DNA of 64,000 nucleotides from Streptacidiphilus melanogenes (GTDB taxonomy: Bacteria > Actinomycetota > Actinomycetes > Streptomycetales > Streptomycetaceae): positions 151,005 through 215,004 of the forward strand of contig NZ_BBPP01000009.1 in assembly GCF_000787835.1 (NCBI RefSeq). Reading direction: 5' to 3'. The notes beneath the pieces are model-generated. The model had not been told where the DNA came from. It did no database searches and saw nothing but the letters and a program-made list of their open reading frames with translations. Positions 1-7,622 of the stretch are shown in pieces. Numbering within the stretch: the stretch's first letter is position 1; each line of letters begins with the position of its first letter. The position numbers and the translations under genes are program-made.

Positions 1-254
1 TGCGCGGCCGCGGTCGGCCTGCGCAGCGCCCTGATCCGCTCCGCCAGCTCGCGCTCCCCTGCGCGCTTGGCCTGGTCAGCGGCCTTGTTCCGGGCCGCGG
101 TGAACTCGCCCGGCGGCAGCGCGAACAGCGCGTCGGCGACGTCGTCGAACCCGGATACGTGCGGGTTCCCGGATGCTTGTGACGCCGCCGGCAGTCGGGT
201 TCGCCGCTGCGCGCCCACCGGAGGATGCCCGCCTTCGGCCGACCCTCGAGTCAT
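1..254 (-). CDS. Conserved actinomycete protein of unknown function (N-terminal part, cut by window edge)
   Basis: Reading leftward from an ATG at 252-254, the frame is open to the window edge. After a poorly conserved start it gives a segment reading GFDDVADALFALPPGEF, followed by a helical Ala/Arg/Glu-rich stretch (AARNKAADQAKRAGERELAE) and RIRALRRPT. I recognise this as the N-terminus of a helical protein family common in Streptomyces and of unknown function, in which this segment normally lies at the very N-terminus. The true start could therefore be closer to it than the ATG at 254; a GTG at 216-218 is another option. No function can be assigned, and the C-terminus lies outside the window. 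Confidence 0.6.
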   Translation of the reverse strand, partial: MTRGSAEGGHPPVGAQRRTRLPAASQASGNPHVSGFDDVADALFALPPGEFTAARNKAADQAKRAGERELAERIRALRRPTAAA

Positions 255-403
255 ACCTGCCGCGTCCCTGAGTCGCCTGCCCGTCCCTTCTCCCAGTTTC
301 AGCGTGGAAGCGTGAGTCGGCGAGTTCGTCGACCTGCCCTTCGAACCCGGTCGGGCGGTGCGCGGCGATGCCCCGCACCGCCCCTCGGCCTGGCCCGCAG
401 CCG

Positions 404-766
404 CTACGCGGCCGGTGGCTCCAGTGGTGGGCGGGAGTCCGAGGTGAGCTCGGGGGCGTAGAGGGTGGCCAGCGGTTCGGGGCCGGCGTAGCGACGACAG
501 GTGCACTGGGCGACCGGCGCGCCCTTGGTCTTCCCCTCGCCGTCGCTGCCGCCGACGCCCTTGCGCTTGACCTCCGCGTAGCAGCGGCCGTCGTGGAGGT
601 CGTGGTACGCAAGGTGGTGGCCGCAACCGCAGACGGGGTCGGGACCCCGCAGGGCCTTCTCCTGCCCCTCGCGGCGCTCCTTGCGCATGCGCCGGACCCG
701 GTCCAGTGTCCCGTTGACGGCGTAGCCGCCCGCCATGAGCACCACCGCGATGCTGATCGCGTCCAC
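404..766 (-). CDS. Small cysteine/histidine-rich probable zinc-binding protein
   Basis: This gene encodes a 120-residue protein of unknown function. Residues 1-25 form a short hydrophobic or amphipathic segment (ISIAVVLMAGGYAV) followed by a basic stretch. The middle carries CGCGHH and a later CTCRRY, a Cys/His arrangement that suggests one bound metal, probably zinc. The start is a GTG at 764-766 preceded by a GGGGGA-like ribosome site. A much longer frame overlaps it on the same strand, but that translation is an Arg-rich low-complexity sequence and is a shadow. Similar small proteins occur widely in Streptomyces without a known role. The gene stands alone; the next gene on this strand begins more than 500 bases away. 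Confidence 0.7.
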   Translation of the reverse strand: MDAISIAVVLMAGGYAVNGTLDRVRRMRKERREGQEKALRGPDPVCGCGHHLAYHDLHDGRCYAEVKRKGVGGSDGEGKTKGAPVAQCTCRRYAGPEPLATLYAPELTSDSRPPLEPPAA

Positions 767-911
767 GTTCCCCCGATTCCCGGCTTCCCCCCGTGGCGAG
801 CCGTCCGCACGAGGATCCTACGGAATCGGACGCGCCCGCCAGCTGTTCGGACGGAGGTCGCTGCGCACCCTCCCCCTCGTCCGCCTGATGTGGCGGGCCG
901 TCAGCCCGCGG

Positions 912-1394
912 CTAGGCAAGGATCTCCGGGCTCTGCACGTTCATGTAGTACTGCACTCCGGACCCGAAGTTCGCCCAGAAGCCCACCTGCACGTACACCG
1001 GGTGTCCGACCTTGGCGAGGTCCGTCGACGAAACGTTGAAGTAGTGGTTGCCCGAGAAACCGGGGACCCAGTTACCGGTGCCGCTGAACGTGTCGTAGCA
1101 ACCGTAGTTGTACACCCAGGCGTGGGTGACGGCATCGACGAGCTGGGCGCAGGGGTCGGACGGGTAGTCGGCGTTGATTCCGATACCCGCCTGGATCGCG
1201 TCCTTGTCGGCGGGGTTGACCCGGATGCAGGAATCGACGTTCGCGCCGCCCCAGTTGGCCCACGAGTGGTTGGTCATGTTGTCGGACCGGCACGCGTAAC
1301 CGCTCTCCTGCGCGGACGCCGAAGGGGCGGTGAACAGGACACCTGCCCCGGCGGCGCCGAACGCGGCAGCAGTAGCGACAATGCGCTTGAGCAT
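912..1394 (-). CDS. Small secreted protein, unknown function
   Basis: The product has 160 residues with a clear Sec signal peptide: MLKR, a hydrophobic alanine/glycine core, then ASAQE with likely cleavage after ASA near residue 29. The mature part has four cysteines, enough for two disulfides, and is rich in aromatic residues, Asn and Gly (NHSWANWGGANVD, VYNYGCYDTF, VQVGFWANFG). It is probably a folded exported domain, but I do not recognise the family. The start at 1394 is chosen because a strong GAGGAGA ribosome site sits just upstream and the signal peptide begins there. The frame stays open further upstream, but that part is out of register with any plausible protein. The gene appears monocistronic. 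Confidence 0.8.
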   Translation of the reverse strand: MLKRIVATAAAFGAAGAGVLFTAPSASAQESGYACRSDNMTNHSWANWGGANVDSCIRVNPADKDAIQAGIGINADYPSDPCAQLVDAVTHAWVYNYGCYDTFSGTGNWVPGFSGNHYFNVSSTDLAKVGHPVYVQVGFWANFGSGVQYYMNVQSPEILA

Positions 1395-1787
1395 GGCTTC
1401 TCCTCGAATTCTGGAAGTGTCTGAGAGCGTCGGACGGGTCCGCCGGTCCCTGTCGTGCGTGGACCGGCCGGCGGACCCTGGCGCCCCGCAGCGGGGCTTT
1501 GCGGCGTACGACCCGGCCTTCGGTCGACCGGGGCTTCGCCTCGCCCGCCGTGCGCGAAGTGGCAGGACCAGATTGCTTGGGGTGGCTTCGCGGAGTCTCG
1601 TTTCCCGCACGAATCCGCACACCCGCCCGGACGCCGACCCCGACCACCAACGCACCCACAGGTGTCCCGACCGGCGGCGGGCACACCGGAGAAGGCGGTT
1701 CCTCCCGCTGGTCTTCTCACCGGTGGGTCGGTAACGTCGTGAACTTCGCCTGGCGCAGACCGGTGGAGTCCTCGAAGGCGAACGCCG
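1395..1787. other. Intergenic region without a recognised gene
   Basis: This 393-base gap separates two divergent genes, the secreted protein at 912-1394 and the protein at 1788-2561, so it should hold both promoters. I see no convincing -10/-35 pair. A short G+C hairpin (GCCCC/GGGGC, 1483-1497) followed by TTT lies inside it but has no gene in the right position to terminate. Open frames in the gap give only Arg/Pro-rich translations. Confidence 0.6.
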
Positions 1788-2561
1788 ATGACCGACATGC
1801 AAGTTCGACGTGCGGAGCTTCGCCTCGAAGGGGCCCTCAGGGGGCTCGCCGACGCCTTCCGCGGGGCGACCGCACGCCCGGACGAGAACAACTGCGCGTG
1901 CCACTGGGGCAGCGCCGAGGAGCTCGCGCTCCTCAAGGTGCCGGACGTGACGCTCGATCCCGATCTCCTCCGACGGGCGTGGCAGGACTCGGGCTGGAGC
2001 GACCACGGCTCGGTCCTTCGGCGCATCCTGCCCCAGCTCGCGGGCGCCGTCGTCGACAGCACGTCAGAGTCGTTCCCGTACTGGGACGAGATCGGCGTCT
2101 CCCTCGCGCGCGGACACTGGCAGGAATGGCCCGCGGAGCAGGCCGCGGCGGTGCGGGAGTTCCTGCGCGCGTTCTGGGCCCACGGCCTCGTCGCCACCGA
2201 CCCCACCGCGCAGGCGCACACGCACACGCACCAGGCCCTCGTCCTGTGTGCCGAGGCCTCCGGCGAGCTGGGCCCCTGGCTCGGCATCTGGGAGGAGACG
2301 GAGCATCCGACGGCCGACCGGCACCTGGCGGAGGCCGTCGACGCGTGGGACTACGACCTGCTCGTCGACCGCCTCCCCTGGACCACGTGGCACGACGAGG
2401 AGGACATGGTGGCCGTGCTGACCGCGTGGCTCACCCGTCACGCCGCCGCCCGGCTCAGGGCGCACGACGCCCCGGACTCCCTGCTCCAGCGCCTGCGGTT
2501 GATCGGCCTCCCCGGGGACGCCCGATGGGAGGATCCGTACTGGCCGCAGTACACGTACTGA
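1788..2561 (+). CDS. Conserved hypothetical protein
   Basis: This is a soluble 257-residue protein, acidic and rich in Trp (NCACHWGSAEELALLKVPDV, WAHGLVATDPTAQAHTHTHQ, YWPQYTY at the C-terminus). It has no signal peptide or membrane segment. The sequence reads as a natural helical protein and resembles Streptomyces proteins of unknown function. The repeated HTHTHQ and the Cys-x-Cys-His near residue 38 might bind metal, but that is only a suggestion. The start is an ATG; a second in-frame ATG (MTDM) lies three codons later. A strong hairpin follows at 2596-2631, so transcription probably ends there. Confidence 0.7.
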   Translation: MTDMQVRRAELRLEGALRGLADAFRGATARPDENNCACHWGSAEELALLKVPDVTLDPDLLRRAWQDSGWSDHGSVLRRILPQLAGAVVDSTSESFPYWDEIGVSLARGHWQEWPAEQAAAVREFLRAFWAHGLVATDPTAQAHTHTHQALVLCAEASGELGPWLGIWEETEHPTADRHLAEAVDAWDYDLLVDRLPWTTWHDEEDMVAVLTAWLTRHAAARLRAHDAPDSLLQRLRLIGLPGDARWEDPYWPQYTY

Positions 2562-2595
2562 CCAGGGCCCGGACCTGCCCCGGCGTGGGCAGCAG

Positions 2596-2631
2596 AACGC
2601 CCCCGTGCACACCTTGGTGCACGGGGGCGTT
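2596..2631. terminator. Bidirectional hairpin terminator
   Basis: A perfect 15-bp stem (AACGCCCCCGTGCAC pairing with GTGCACGGGGGCGTT) with a 6-base loop lies between two convergent genes. It ends 16 bases before the stop of the minus-strand gene at 2647 and 35 bases after the stop at 2561. The placement suits termination from both sides. Confidence 0.85.
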
Positions 2632-2646
2632 GGGGGGCGTTCAGCG

Positions 2647-2910
2647 TCAGTGCGGGAGCACACCCTCAACGGCGTGCAGGGTGTGGTCGATGACGTTGCC
2701 GTTCGAGCAGTTGTTCACATGGTCGCCGACCCAGTCGCCCAGGACGGGCACGACCGCGACCTCCTGCAGGCACACGGCTGCTGCGGTGAGGTTCCAGTTG
2801 TTGGCGGCGTTGACGCCTCCGCCGAAGTTGCTGTCGTTGTCCGCCTGGGCGGGTGAGGCGACAGCCAGGGCGGTGAGGGTGATCGCGGCAAGCGCGATGA
2901 TCTTCTTCAT
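2647..2910 (-). CDS. Small secreted protein with two cysteines, unknown function
   Basis: The product has 87 residues. Residues 1-24 are a textbook Sec signal peptide (MKKIIALAAITLTALAVASPAQA). The mature protein of about 63 residues has an Asn/Gly-rich start (DNDSNFGGGVNAANN) and then a compact conserved-looking block, CLQEVAVVPVLGDWVGDH, followed by NNCSNGNVIDH. The two cysteines probably form one disulfide. Size and export recall the surface-acting chaplins and rodlins of streptomycetes, but the chaplin motif is absent, so I do not place it in that family. The start at 2910 is chosen because the signal peptide begins there; the frame could also start 11 codons upstream at a GTG. The gene ends at the shared terminator. 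Confidence 0.75.
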   Translation of the reverse strand: MKKIIALAAITLTALAVASPAQADNDSNFGGGVNAANNWNLTAAAVCLQEVAVVPVLGDWVGDHVNNCSNGNVIDHTLHAVEGVLPH

Positions 2911-2970
2911 GCCCTGGGAACGACGGCCCTGGCGTCCGGTCACCGCACGTACGTCCGACCGGCCTACGAG

Positions 2971-3810
2971 TCAGGCAGGAGTGCGGGGCGCGAACGGGAG
3001 CAGCTCCTCGCGGCCCTTGCTGACCACGCCGTAGCTGGCCTCCGGAACCTCGACCCAGGCACCGGGCAGGTTCCCGATCGGTTCGGACACCACCAGGCGC
3101 GCGTCATCGGCCACCTTGTCGCGCAGGACGGCCATGTCCGGATACATCTCCCTGAGCTGGGGGACGCTGCGGTTGAAGTACAGCGAACGGGACTGCCCCG
3201 CGCTCGAATACCGGAAGGCCCACAGGGAGTCGCCGTCGCTGGTCGCGATCGTCCCCTGGAAGGGGGACTCGTGTCCGTGTGCCCGCCCCAGCGTCTCGAC
3301 GAATCCGATCGCGCGCGCGACGGCGCCCGGAGGGTCGTCCTCGAGCCCGAAGGTGAGCGCCAGGTGGAACAGGAGCTCGGAGTCGGTCGTCCCGCTGATG
3401 TTCAGGTAGAGCGTGGGATCGACCGCGAAGGCGAGATCTCGTTTGATGTCACGGAACCCGTCGATGAAGCCGTTGTGCATCCACAGCCACCGCTGGTACC
3501 GGAACGGGTGGCAGTTGGTCTGCTGGACGGACGACCCGATGGCGGCGCGGATGTGGGCGAAGAACAGCGGTGAGGTGATGTGCACCGACAGCTCGCGCAG
3601 GTTCGTGTCGTTCCACGCCGGCTCGGTGCTGCGAAAAACGCCCGGCTCCTCCGTACCGTCGGAGTACCAGCCGATCCCGAACCCGTCACCATTGGTGGTC
3701 TCGGCTCCGAGCTTGGAATGCAGACTCTGGTCGATGAGCGAGTGGACCGGCGTGTAGAGCACGTTCGTCAGCCGGACGGGAGAGCCCCAGTAGGCAAGCC
3801 ATCGGCACAT
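2971..3810 (-). CDS. Class II glutamine amidotransferase
   Basis: The 279-residue protein begins MCRWLAYWG, so Cys2 becomes the N-terminal nucleophile after methionine removal, as in GATase type 4/YafJ-like proteins. Further family marks are the NGDGFGIGWY block, FFAHIRAA, the NCHPF motif and the WMHNGFIDGF motif that shapes the glutaminase site. The protein is the glutaminase domain alone, with no synthase partner in the same chain, so its acceptor substrate is unknown. Stand-alone members include EgtC of ergothioneine synthesis, but no other egt genes lie here. It starts 10 bases after the stop of the small membrane protein at 3821-4240 with an AGGAGGT ribosome site, so the two are co-transcribed. 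Confidence 0.9.
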   Translation of the reverse strand: MCRWLAYWGSPVRLTNVLYTPVHSLIDQSLHSKLGAETTNGDGFGIGWYSDGTEEPGVFRSTEPAWNDTNLRELSVHITSPLFFAHIRAAIGSSVQQTNCHPFRYQRWLWMHNGFIDGFRDIKRDLAFAVDPTLYLNISGTTDSELLFHLALTFGLEDDPPGAVARAIGFVETLGRAHGHESPFQGTIATSDGDSLWAFRYSSAGQSRSLYFNRSVPQLREMYPDMAVLRDKVADDARLVVSEPIGNLPGAWVEVPEASYGVVSKGREELLPFAPRTPA

Positions 3811-3820
3811 GGTCGACCTC

Positions 3821-4240
3821 CTAAGCCATGCTTTCCGGGCTGCCCGCGTAGCTCACGAGCGCCCAGACGATGAAGACGTCGATCGCGATGATCACCAGGC
3901 TCCAGACCGGAAGGTAGACCAGGAACAGGAAGCTGGCGACGATGCTCAGGCTCGCCAGCCAGATCCCCAGCGTCCGTCCCCAGGAGGCGTCCCTGAGCAC
4001 GCCCAGTCCGGCGACCACCGACAGCACCCCCAGGGCCATGTGGATCCACCCCCAGGCCGTGAGGTTGAACTTGTAGGCGTACGTCCCGACGTTGGCGTAG
4101 ATCGAGTTCCCGGCGACCGCCGCAATGCCCTGCAGGACCGCCAGGACGCCGACGACCAGCAGGAGAACCGCCGCGAACCTCATCCCGCCCTGGACCGGGG
4201 AAACCGACGCAACGCGGGCCGATCTGGAAGGCACAGCCAT
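3821..4240 (-). CDS. Small four-helix membrane protein (DUF7144-like)
   Basis: The product has 139 residues and about four transmembrane segments: residues 20-40 (FAAVLLLVVGVLAVLQGIAA), 60-82 (WIHMALGVLSVVAGLGVL), 88-108 and 112-132. The pattern matches the DUF7144 family of actinobacterial membrane proteins, which has no known function. It sits between a DUF1269 protein and a class II amidotransferase on the same strand with short gaps, so the three are probably one unit. DUF1269 and such small membrane proteins often belong to general stress regulons in actinobacteria. I see no stress promoter here, so that remains inference. Confidence 0.75.
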   Translation of the reverse strand: MAVPSRSARVASVSPVQGGMRFAAVLLLVVGVLAVLQGIAAVAGNSIYANVGTYAYKFNLTAWGWIHMALGVLSVVAGLGVLRDASWGRTLGIWLASLSIVASFLFLVYLPVWSLVIIAIDVFIVWALVSYAGSPESMA

Positions 4241-4291
4241 GACGTGCTCACTTTCGTGGCGGACGAACTCTCCGTGCGGTGACCGGCGCCC

Positions 4292-4822
4292 TCACCCGCC
4301 AGTGGACCTGGCATCGGCCTCGATCTCGGCGGCGTCTGCCTTCAACTGCCTGGTCTCGAGCTTCTGGGCCTTCCTCATCGACGCTTCGATCTTCGCGCCC
4401 ATGTCGGAGACACCGACGACGACGAGGCCCGCCTGACCCGCGTCCAGGTGCTCGCCGAGTTCCTTCAGGTCCTGCCGGCTCATTCCCGCGGCCGCGTGGC
4501 CGGCCAGGGCGCCGAGAACCGCGCCACCGCCCGCCGTGGCCGCCAGCAGACCGCCGCCGATCGCGGCGAACGGGAACAGCGCGACAACCAGCCCGGTCGC
4601 CAGACCCACGCCTGCGCCGAGAACCCCGCCGGCGCGGGTCGGCGTCTCGTGCTTCTTCTTGATCCTGACTTTGCCGCCCGCCTCCCGCTCGACCACCGCG
4701 GCGTCGTAGGCGTCGATCAGGCCCGCCTTGGCGTGCAGGTCTTTCACGAGGTCGTAGTCGGCCTCGGCGTCGGCGACCGAGTCGTACACGCCCACGTAAG
4801 CGATGAATGTGTCCGCTGCCAT
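4292..4822 (-). CDS. DUF1269 domain protein (probable membrane-associated stress protein)
   Basis: The 176-residue product begins with a ferredoxin-like alpha/beta domain (FIAYVGVYDSVADAEADYD, residues 5-60). A glycine/alanine-rich hydrophobic stretch follows at about residues 65-115 (AGGVLGAGVGLATGLVVALF and LLAATAGGGAVLGALAGHAA), long enough for two membrane passes. A C-terminal amphipathic segment (MSRQDLKELGEHLDAGQAGLVVVGVSD) and a charged helix end the protein. This is the DUF1269 layout; family members are linked to stress responses but the biochemical role is unknown. The ATG at 4822 is chosen for its GGAGGT ribosome site. A direct repeat of AGCAGGCCACA at 4842-4863 lies just upstream. 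Confidence 0.8.
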   Translation of the reverse strand: MAADTFIAYVGVYDSVADAEADYDLVKDLHAKAGLIDAYDAAVVEREAGGKVRIKKKHETPTRAGGVLGAGVGLATGLVVALFPFAAIGGGLLAATAGGGAVLGALAGHAAAGMSRQDLKELGEHLDAGQAGLVVVGVSDMGAKIEASMRKAQKLETRQLKADAAEIEADARSTGG

Positions 4823-5036
4823 CACACGACCTCCGTTGGACGAGCAGGCCACAAGCAGGCCACAACAGCTTCAACGAGGCACCGTCTCCCAGCGTAGACG
4901 CGGCCCTGCTCCACGGCACCGGGACGCATCACCGGCCTCGGGACGCACGGCCGCCGGCCGCCGTCCGGGCCGCCGGGTCGGCCGACCCGCCCGCGGTGAC
5001 GGGCGCGGGCGGGCGACCCGGCCGCAGCGGTGTGGG

Positions 5037-5699
5037 TCAGCCGCCCTGGCCGGCGCTGCCGATCGGGCCGACCTTGACCGGGGTGCCGGCGCCGTCCGTG
5101 ACCGGCAGCGTGCCGGCGCCGGGCCAGCGCAGGGTGACCGACCTCGTCTCGTCCGGCGGGGTCACCACCAGGCCCGTGACCCGGACGCCGGAGCCACCCG
5201 AGCTGTTCACCGGGTAACTGATCCCGAAGAACGTCGACGCCCCGCTCTTGAGAACCGCCCGGACGACCGGTTCACCCGACCGCTGCGCGGACAGCGCTCC
5301 CGCGCTGGTCTGCAGGTCGACGCCCGCGTACCCGGCTATCACGCAGTCCTTGCCGCCGCGGTTCTTCAGCTCCACCACGACGGTGCCACCGGAGTCTCCC
5401 CCGATCGTGCGGTCCACGGCCGTGATGCCCAGTTCGTCGGTCCTGCACTCGGCGACCTTGCTCTTCTGGGTGGAGCCGGTCCCGGCAGCCGTGCCCTGTG
5501 CACCGCCCGAGGCCGTCCCCCCGCTCTGACCCGAGGTGCCCGCAACCGAACCACCGGCCGGGGCCGAAGCGGTGGACACGGACGGCGCGGACGACGGCTG
5601 GCCCTGGGCCGTGCTCCCTGCTCCGCTGCTCTGGCAGGCCGTGAGCGAGAGTCCTGCGGCAACGGCCAGGGTTGTGAAGGTCAGCTTGTGAACGCGCAT
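5037..5699 (-). CDS. DUF4232 domain lipoprotein
   Basis: The 220-residue product starts with a lipoprotein signal peptide (MRVHKL, hydrophobic core, lipobox LTAC with the lipidated Cys near residue 21). A long Ser/Thr/Ala/Gly-rich linker (residues 22-75) leads to a beta-rich C-terminal domain from about residue 80, beginning CRTDELGI, with a later DCVIAGYAGVDL. That arrangement is typical of DUF4232, an extracytoplasmic domain of unknown role common in actinobacteria. The mature protein should sit on the outer face of the membrane. The ATG at 5699 has a good GAGGAAG site upstream. The gene is isolated by more than 200 bases on each side. Confidence 0.8.
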   Translation of the reverse strand: MRVHKLTFTTLAVAAGLSLTACQSSGAGSTAQGQPSSAPSVSTASAPAGGSVAGTSGQSGGTASGGAQGTAAGTGSTQKSKVAECRTDELGITAVDRTIGGDSGGTVVVELKNRGGKDCVIAGYAGVDLQTSAGALSAQRSGEPVVRAVLKSGASTFFGISYPVNSSGGSGVRVTGLVVTPPDETRSVTLRWPGAGTLPVTDGAGTPVKVGPIGSAGQGG

Positions 5700-6043
5700 G
5701 GTGTCTTCCTCGGTGTCGGGTGGCGGTGCCGGCGCCCCGGTGCTCGTTACCGGTTCGGTCCGAGCGGGCGGCCTCTGGTGGTCACGACCGTCCGGCCGGG
5801 AGAACCGTTCCGCCCAACTGGCCGTCAATACAGTGCTGTTACAGGCGCGGTCGGCCGCGACGCGCACCATGCCCAGGCCCACCCGCCGCTGGACAGGCCG
5901 CCGGCCACCTGGGACGGCGGTTGCCGTCAGCGCCGGCATTCGTTCGCGGACGTCGTTTCTGGGACAGACCCGTGACCCAGTGGATCTTGACCACTCGACC
6001 GGCTCGGGATGCGCACTCGCGGCGGCACACCGATTGTTGAGCT
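5700..6043. other. Intergenic region without a recognised gene
   Basis: This 344-base divergent gap must carry the promoter of the lipoprotein gene and perhaps that of the small gene at 6044. A TTGACC sequence at 5987-5992 looks like a -35 element for the plus strand, but I find no matching -10 at the usual distance. No hairpin, repeat or coding signature was seen. Confidence 0.55.
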
Positions 6044-6280
6044 ATGCGAGTCGTCGTCACGTGGATGGAACAGGGCCTCGCCGCAGCCGCCGACGGTCCG
6101 GTCCGCTGGCGCGTCTTCCATGCCGCCGACACTCCTCAGTGGACCCTGTGCGACAAGAGCACCGCCGGGCTGCGCGCCGTGCCCGCCGAATCCGAGTCGT
6201 GGCCTCCGACTCCCCGGAGCAACGACAGCGTCTGCCCCACCTGTGCGGCGCGAGCCCAGGAGCCGCTGGCCTTCTACTGA
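6044..6280 (+). CDS. Small conserved protein, unknown function
   Basis: The predicted product has 78 residues (MRVVVTWMEQGLAAAADGPV... CPTCAARAQEPLAFY). It has a single Cys (WTLCDKS) and a CPTC pair near the C-terminus, a spacing that could bind zinc. The amino-acid mix is not the Arg/Pro-rich pattern of shadow frames, and short proteins of this kind occur in Streptomyces. The ribosome site is weak (TTGAGCT before ATG), so confidence is moderate. It runs convergently towards the phosphatase gene that ends at 6295. Confidence 0.5.
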   Translation: MRVVVTWMEQGLAAAADGPVRWRVFHAADTPQWTLCDKSTAGLRAVPAESESWPPTPRSNDSVCPTCAARAQEPLAFY

Positions 6281-6294
6281 CCGGCGGGCGTCGC

Positions 6295-7518
6295 TCACAG
6301 GCGCACGACGACGAGGGCGATGTCGTCACCTGCTCCGCCGGCGACACCGAGGTGGGCGAGGAGGGCGTCGGCGAGGCGTTCCGGGGCGAGGGTGGCGTTG
6401 CGGGCCAGGATGGCGGTCAGGCGGGCCAGGCCGCAGTCGATGTCTTCGTGTCGGCGCTCGACCAGCCCGTCGGTGTAGAGAACGAGGGTGTCCCCGGTGC
6501 TGTAGTTGAGACCGGCCTGGGGGCGCGGCACGTGGGCGGGGCGGGCGCCCAGCGGCGGGTCGGTGGCGGCGTCGAGCAGCTCCCAGCCGCCGTCGGGGTG
6601 CAGCAGGACGGGCGGCGGGTGACCGGCGTTGCTGTAGATGATCAGACGGCTGCGCGGATCCACCATCACCTTGACGGCGGTGGTGTTGAGGGCTCCGTCG
6701 ACGGACCGCGAGTACAAACCCAGCACCTCCAACGCCTGGGCCGGTCGCTCCAGGGCGCGGATGGCGGCGCTCAGCGCGCTGCGGAGCATCCCCATGACCG
6801 CGGCGGCCTCCAGTCCGTGCCCCACGACGTCCCCGACGGCGACGGCGAACCGGCCGTCGGCCAGGTCGACCACGTCGTACCAGTCGCCGCACACGTTCAG
6901 CGATCCGACCGCGGGCAGGTAACGCACCGCGATGTCCTCGTGCCGGGCCAGGTCCGGGGCGGTGAGCATGGCCTCCTGCAAGGTGACCGCGATCTGCCGC
7001 TCGCGGTTGTGGGCGTAGCGCAGCTCGTCGTTCAGCCGCTGCAGTTCCCTGGCCCTCGCGTACAGCTCGGCCTCGAGGGCCTCGCGTGAGGTGAGCCGGG
7101 CAGCCGCGCCGCCGGCGGGGTGGGACAGGACGTAGGCGGTGACGTCCTCCACCCGGTGGATGATCCACGCCACGCTGCCGTCCTCGGCGAGCACGGGGGT
7201 GTTGATCGGGGACCACCAGCGCTCCTCGAAGGCCCCGGGCCGGCCCATGATCGGGATGTCGTACTTCTGCAGTGCCATGGTGTCCGGCTCGCGGCTGAGC
7301 AGGACACGGTGCAGCGAGGCACCCAGATTGCGCACCCCGTCGGCGTCCGGGTCGGCCGGGTTGTCCGGGAACGCCTCGAAGACGTGCTTGCCGACCAGGT
7401 CCTCCCGGCTGCGGCGGGTCGCGTCGAGGTAGGCCTGGTTGACCTCCGCGATCACCAGGTCCGGGCCGAGGACGAGGTACGGGCTCGGCGTGGCGGCGAA
7501 CAGCGCCGCGTGGTCCAT
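6295..7518 (-). CDS. PAS domain plus PP2C-type (SpoIIE/RsbU-like) serine phosphatase
   Basis: The 407-residue protein has an N-terminal PAS domain (residues 1-125, with PYLVLGPDLVIAEVNQAYL and a C-terminal WIIHRVEDVT end). A helical linker (ALEAELYARARELQRLNDEL) leads to a PPM/PP2C phosphatase domain from about residue 190. The metal-binding blocks GDWYDVVDLADGR, VGDVVGHG, LYTDGLVE and the final GAGDDIALVVVRL are all present. Proteins of this architecture in streptomycetes usually dephosphorylate anti-anti-sigma factors and so control sigma-factor partner switching; the PAS domain probably senses a ligand or redox state. No anti-sigma partner lies next to it. The ATG at 7516-7518 is chosen because the PAS fold begins there and a GAGG site precedes it. 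Confidence 0.9.
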   Translation of the reverse strand: MDHAALFAATPSPYLVLGPDLVIAEVNQAYLDATRRSREDLVGKHVFEAFPDNPADPDADGVRNLGASLHRVLLSREPDTMALQKYDIPIMGRPGAFEERWWSPINTPVLAEDGSVAWIIHRVEDVTAYVLSHPAGGAAARLTSREALEAELYARARELQRLNDELRYAHNRERQIAVTLQEAMLTAPDLARHEDIAVRYLPAVGSLNVCGDWYDVVDLADGRFAVAVGDVVGHGLEAAAVMGMLRSALSAAIRALERPAQALEVLGLYSRSVDGALNTTAVKVMVDPRSRLIIYSNAGHPPPVLLHPDGGWELLDAATDPPLGARPAHVPRPQAGLNYSTGDTLVLYTDGLVERRHEDIDCGLARLTAILARNATLAPERLADALLAHLGVAGGAGDDIALVVVRL

Positions 7519-7622
7519 CGCGTGCCCCAACCTCGCCTCCCGACCTGCGCCGTTTCCCCCGCTTCCCACCGTAGGGGCGGCGCGGCTCCGCCGCCCGGCA
7601 GCCCGGGCCGACCGGCGCGGGC

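Noticed and set aside
76-810. Long minus-strand open frame of 244 codons
   Set aside because: Its translation is Arg/Ser-rich low complexity, and it covers the zinc-binding protein gene and the partial gene at 1-254 in a different frame. It is a shadow.
1483-1500. Hairpin GCCCC/GGGGC followed by TTT
   Set aside because: A short stem with no upstream plus-strand gene to terminate; likely chance in G+C-rich DNA.
5987-5992. TTGACC as a promoter for the small gene at 6044
   Set aside because: No acceptable -10 hexamer at 16-18 bases; not listed as a promoter.
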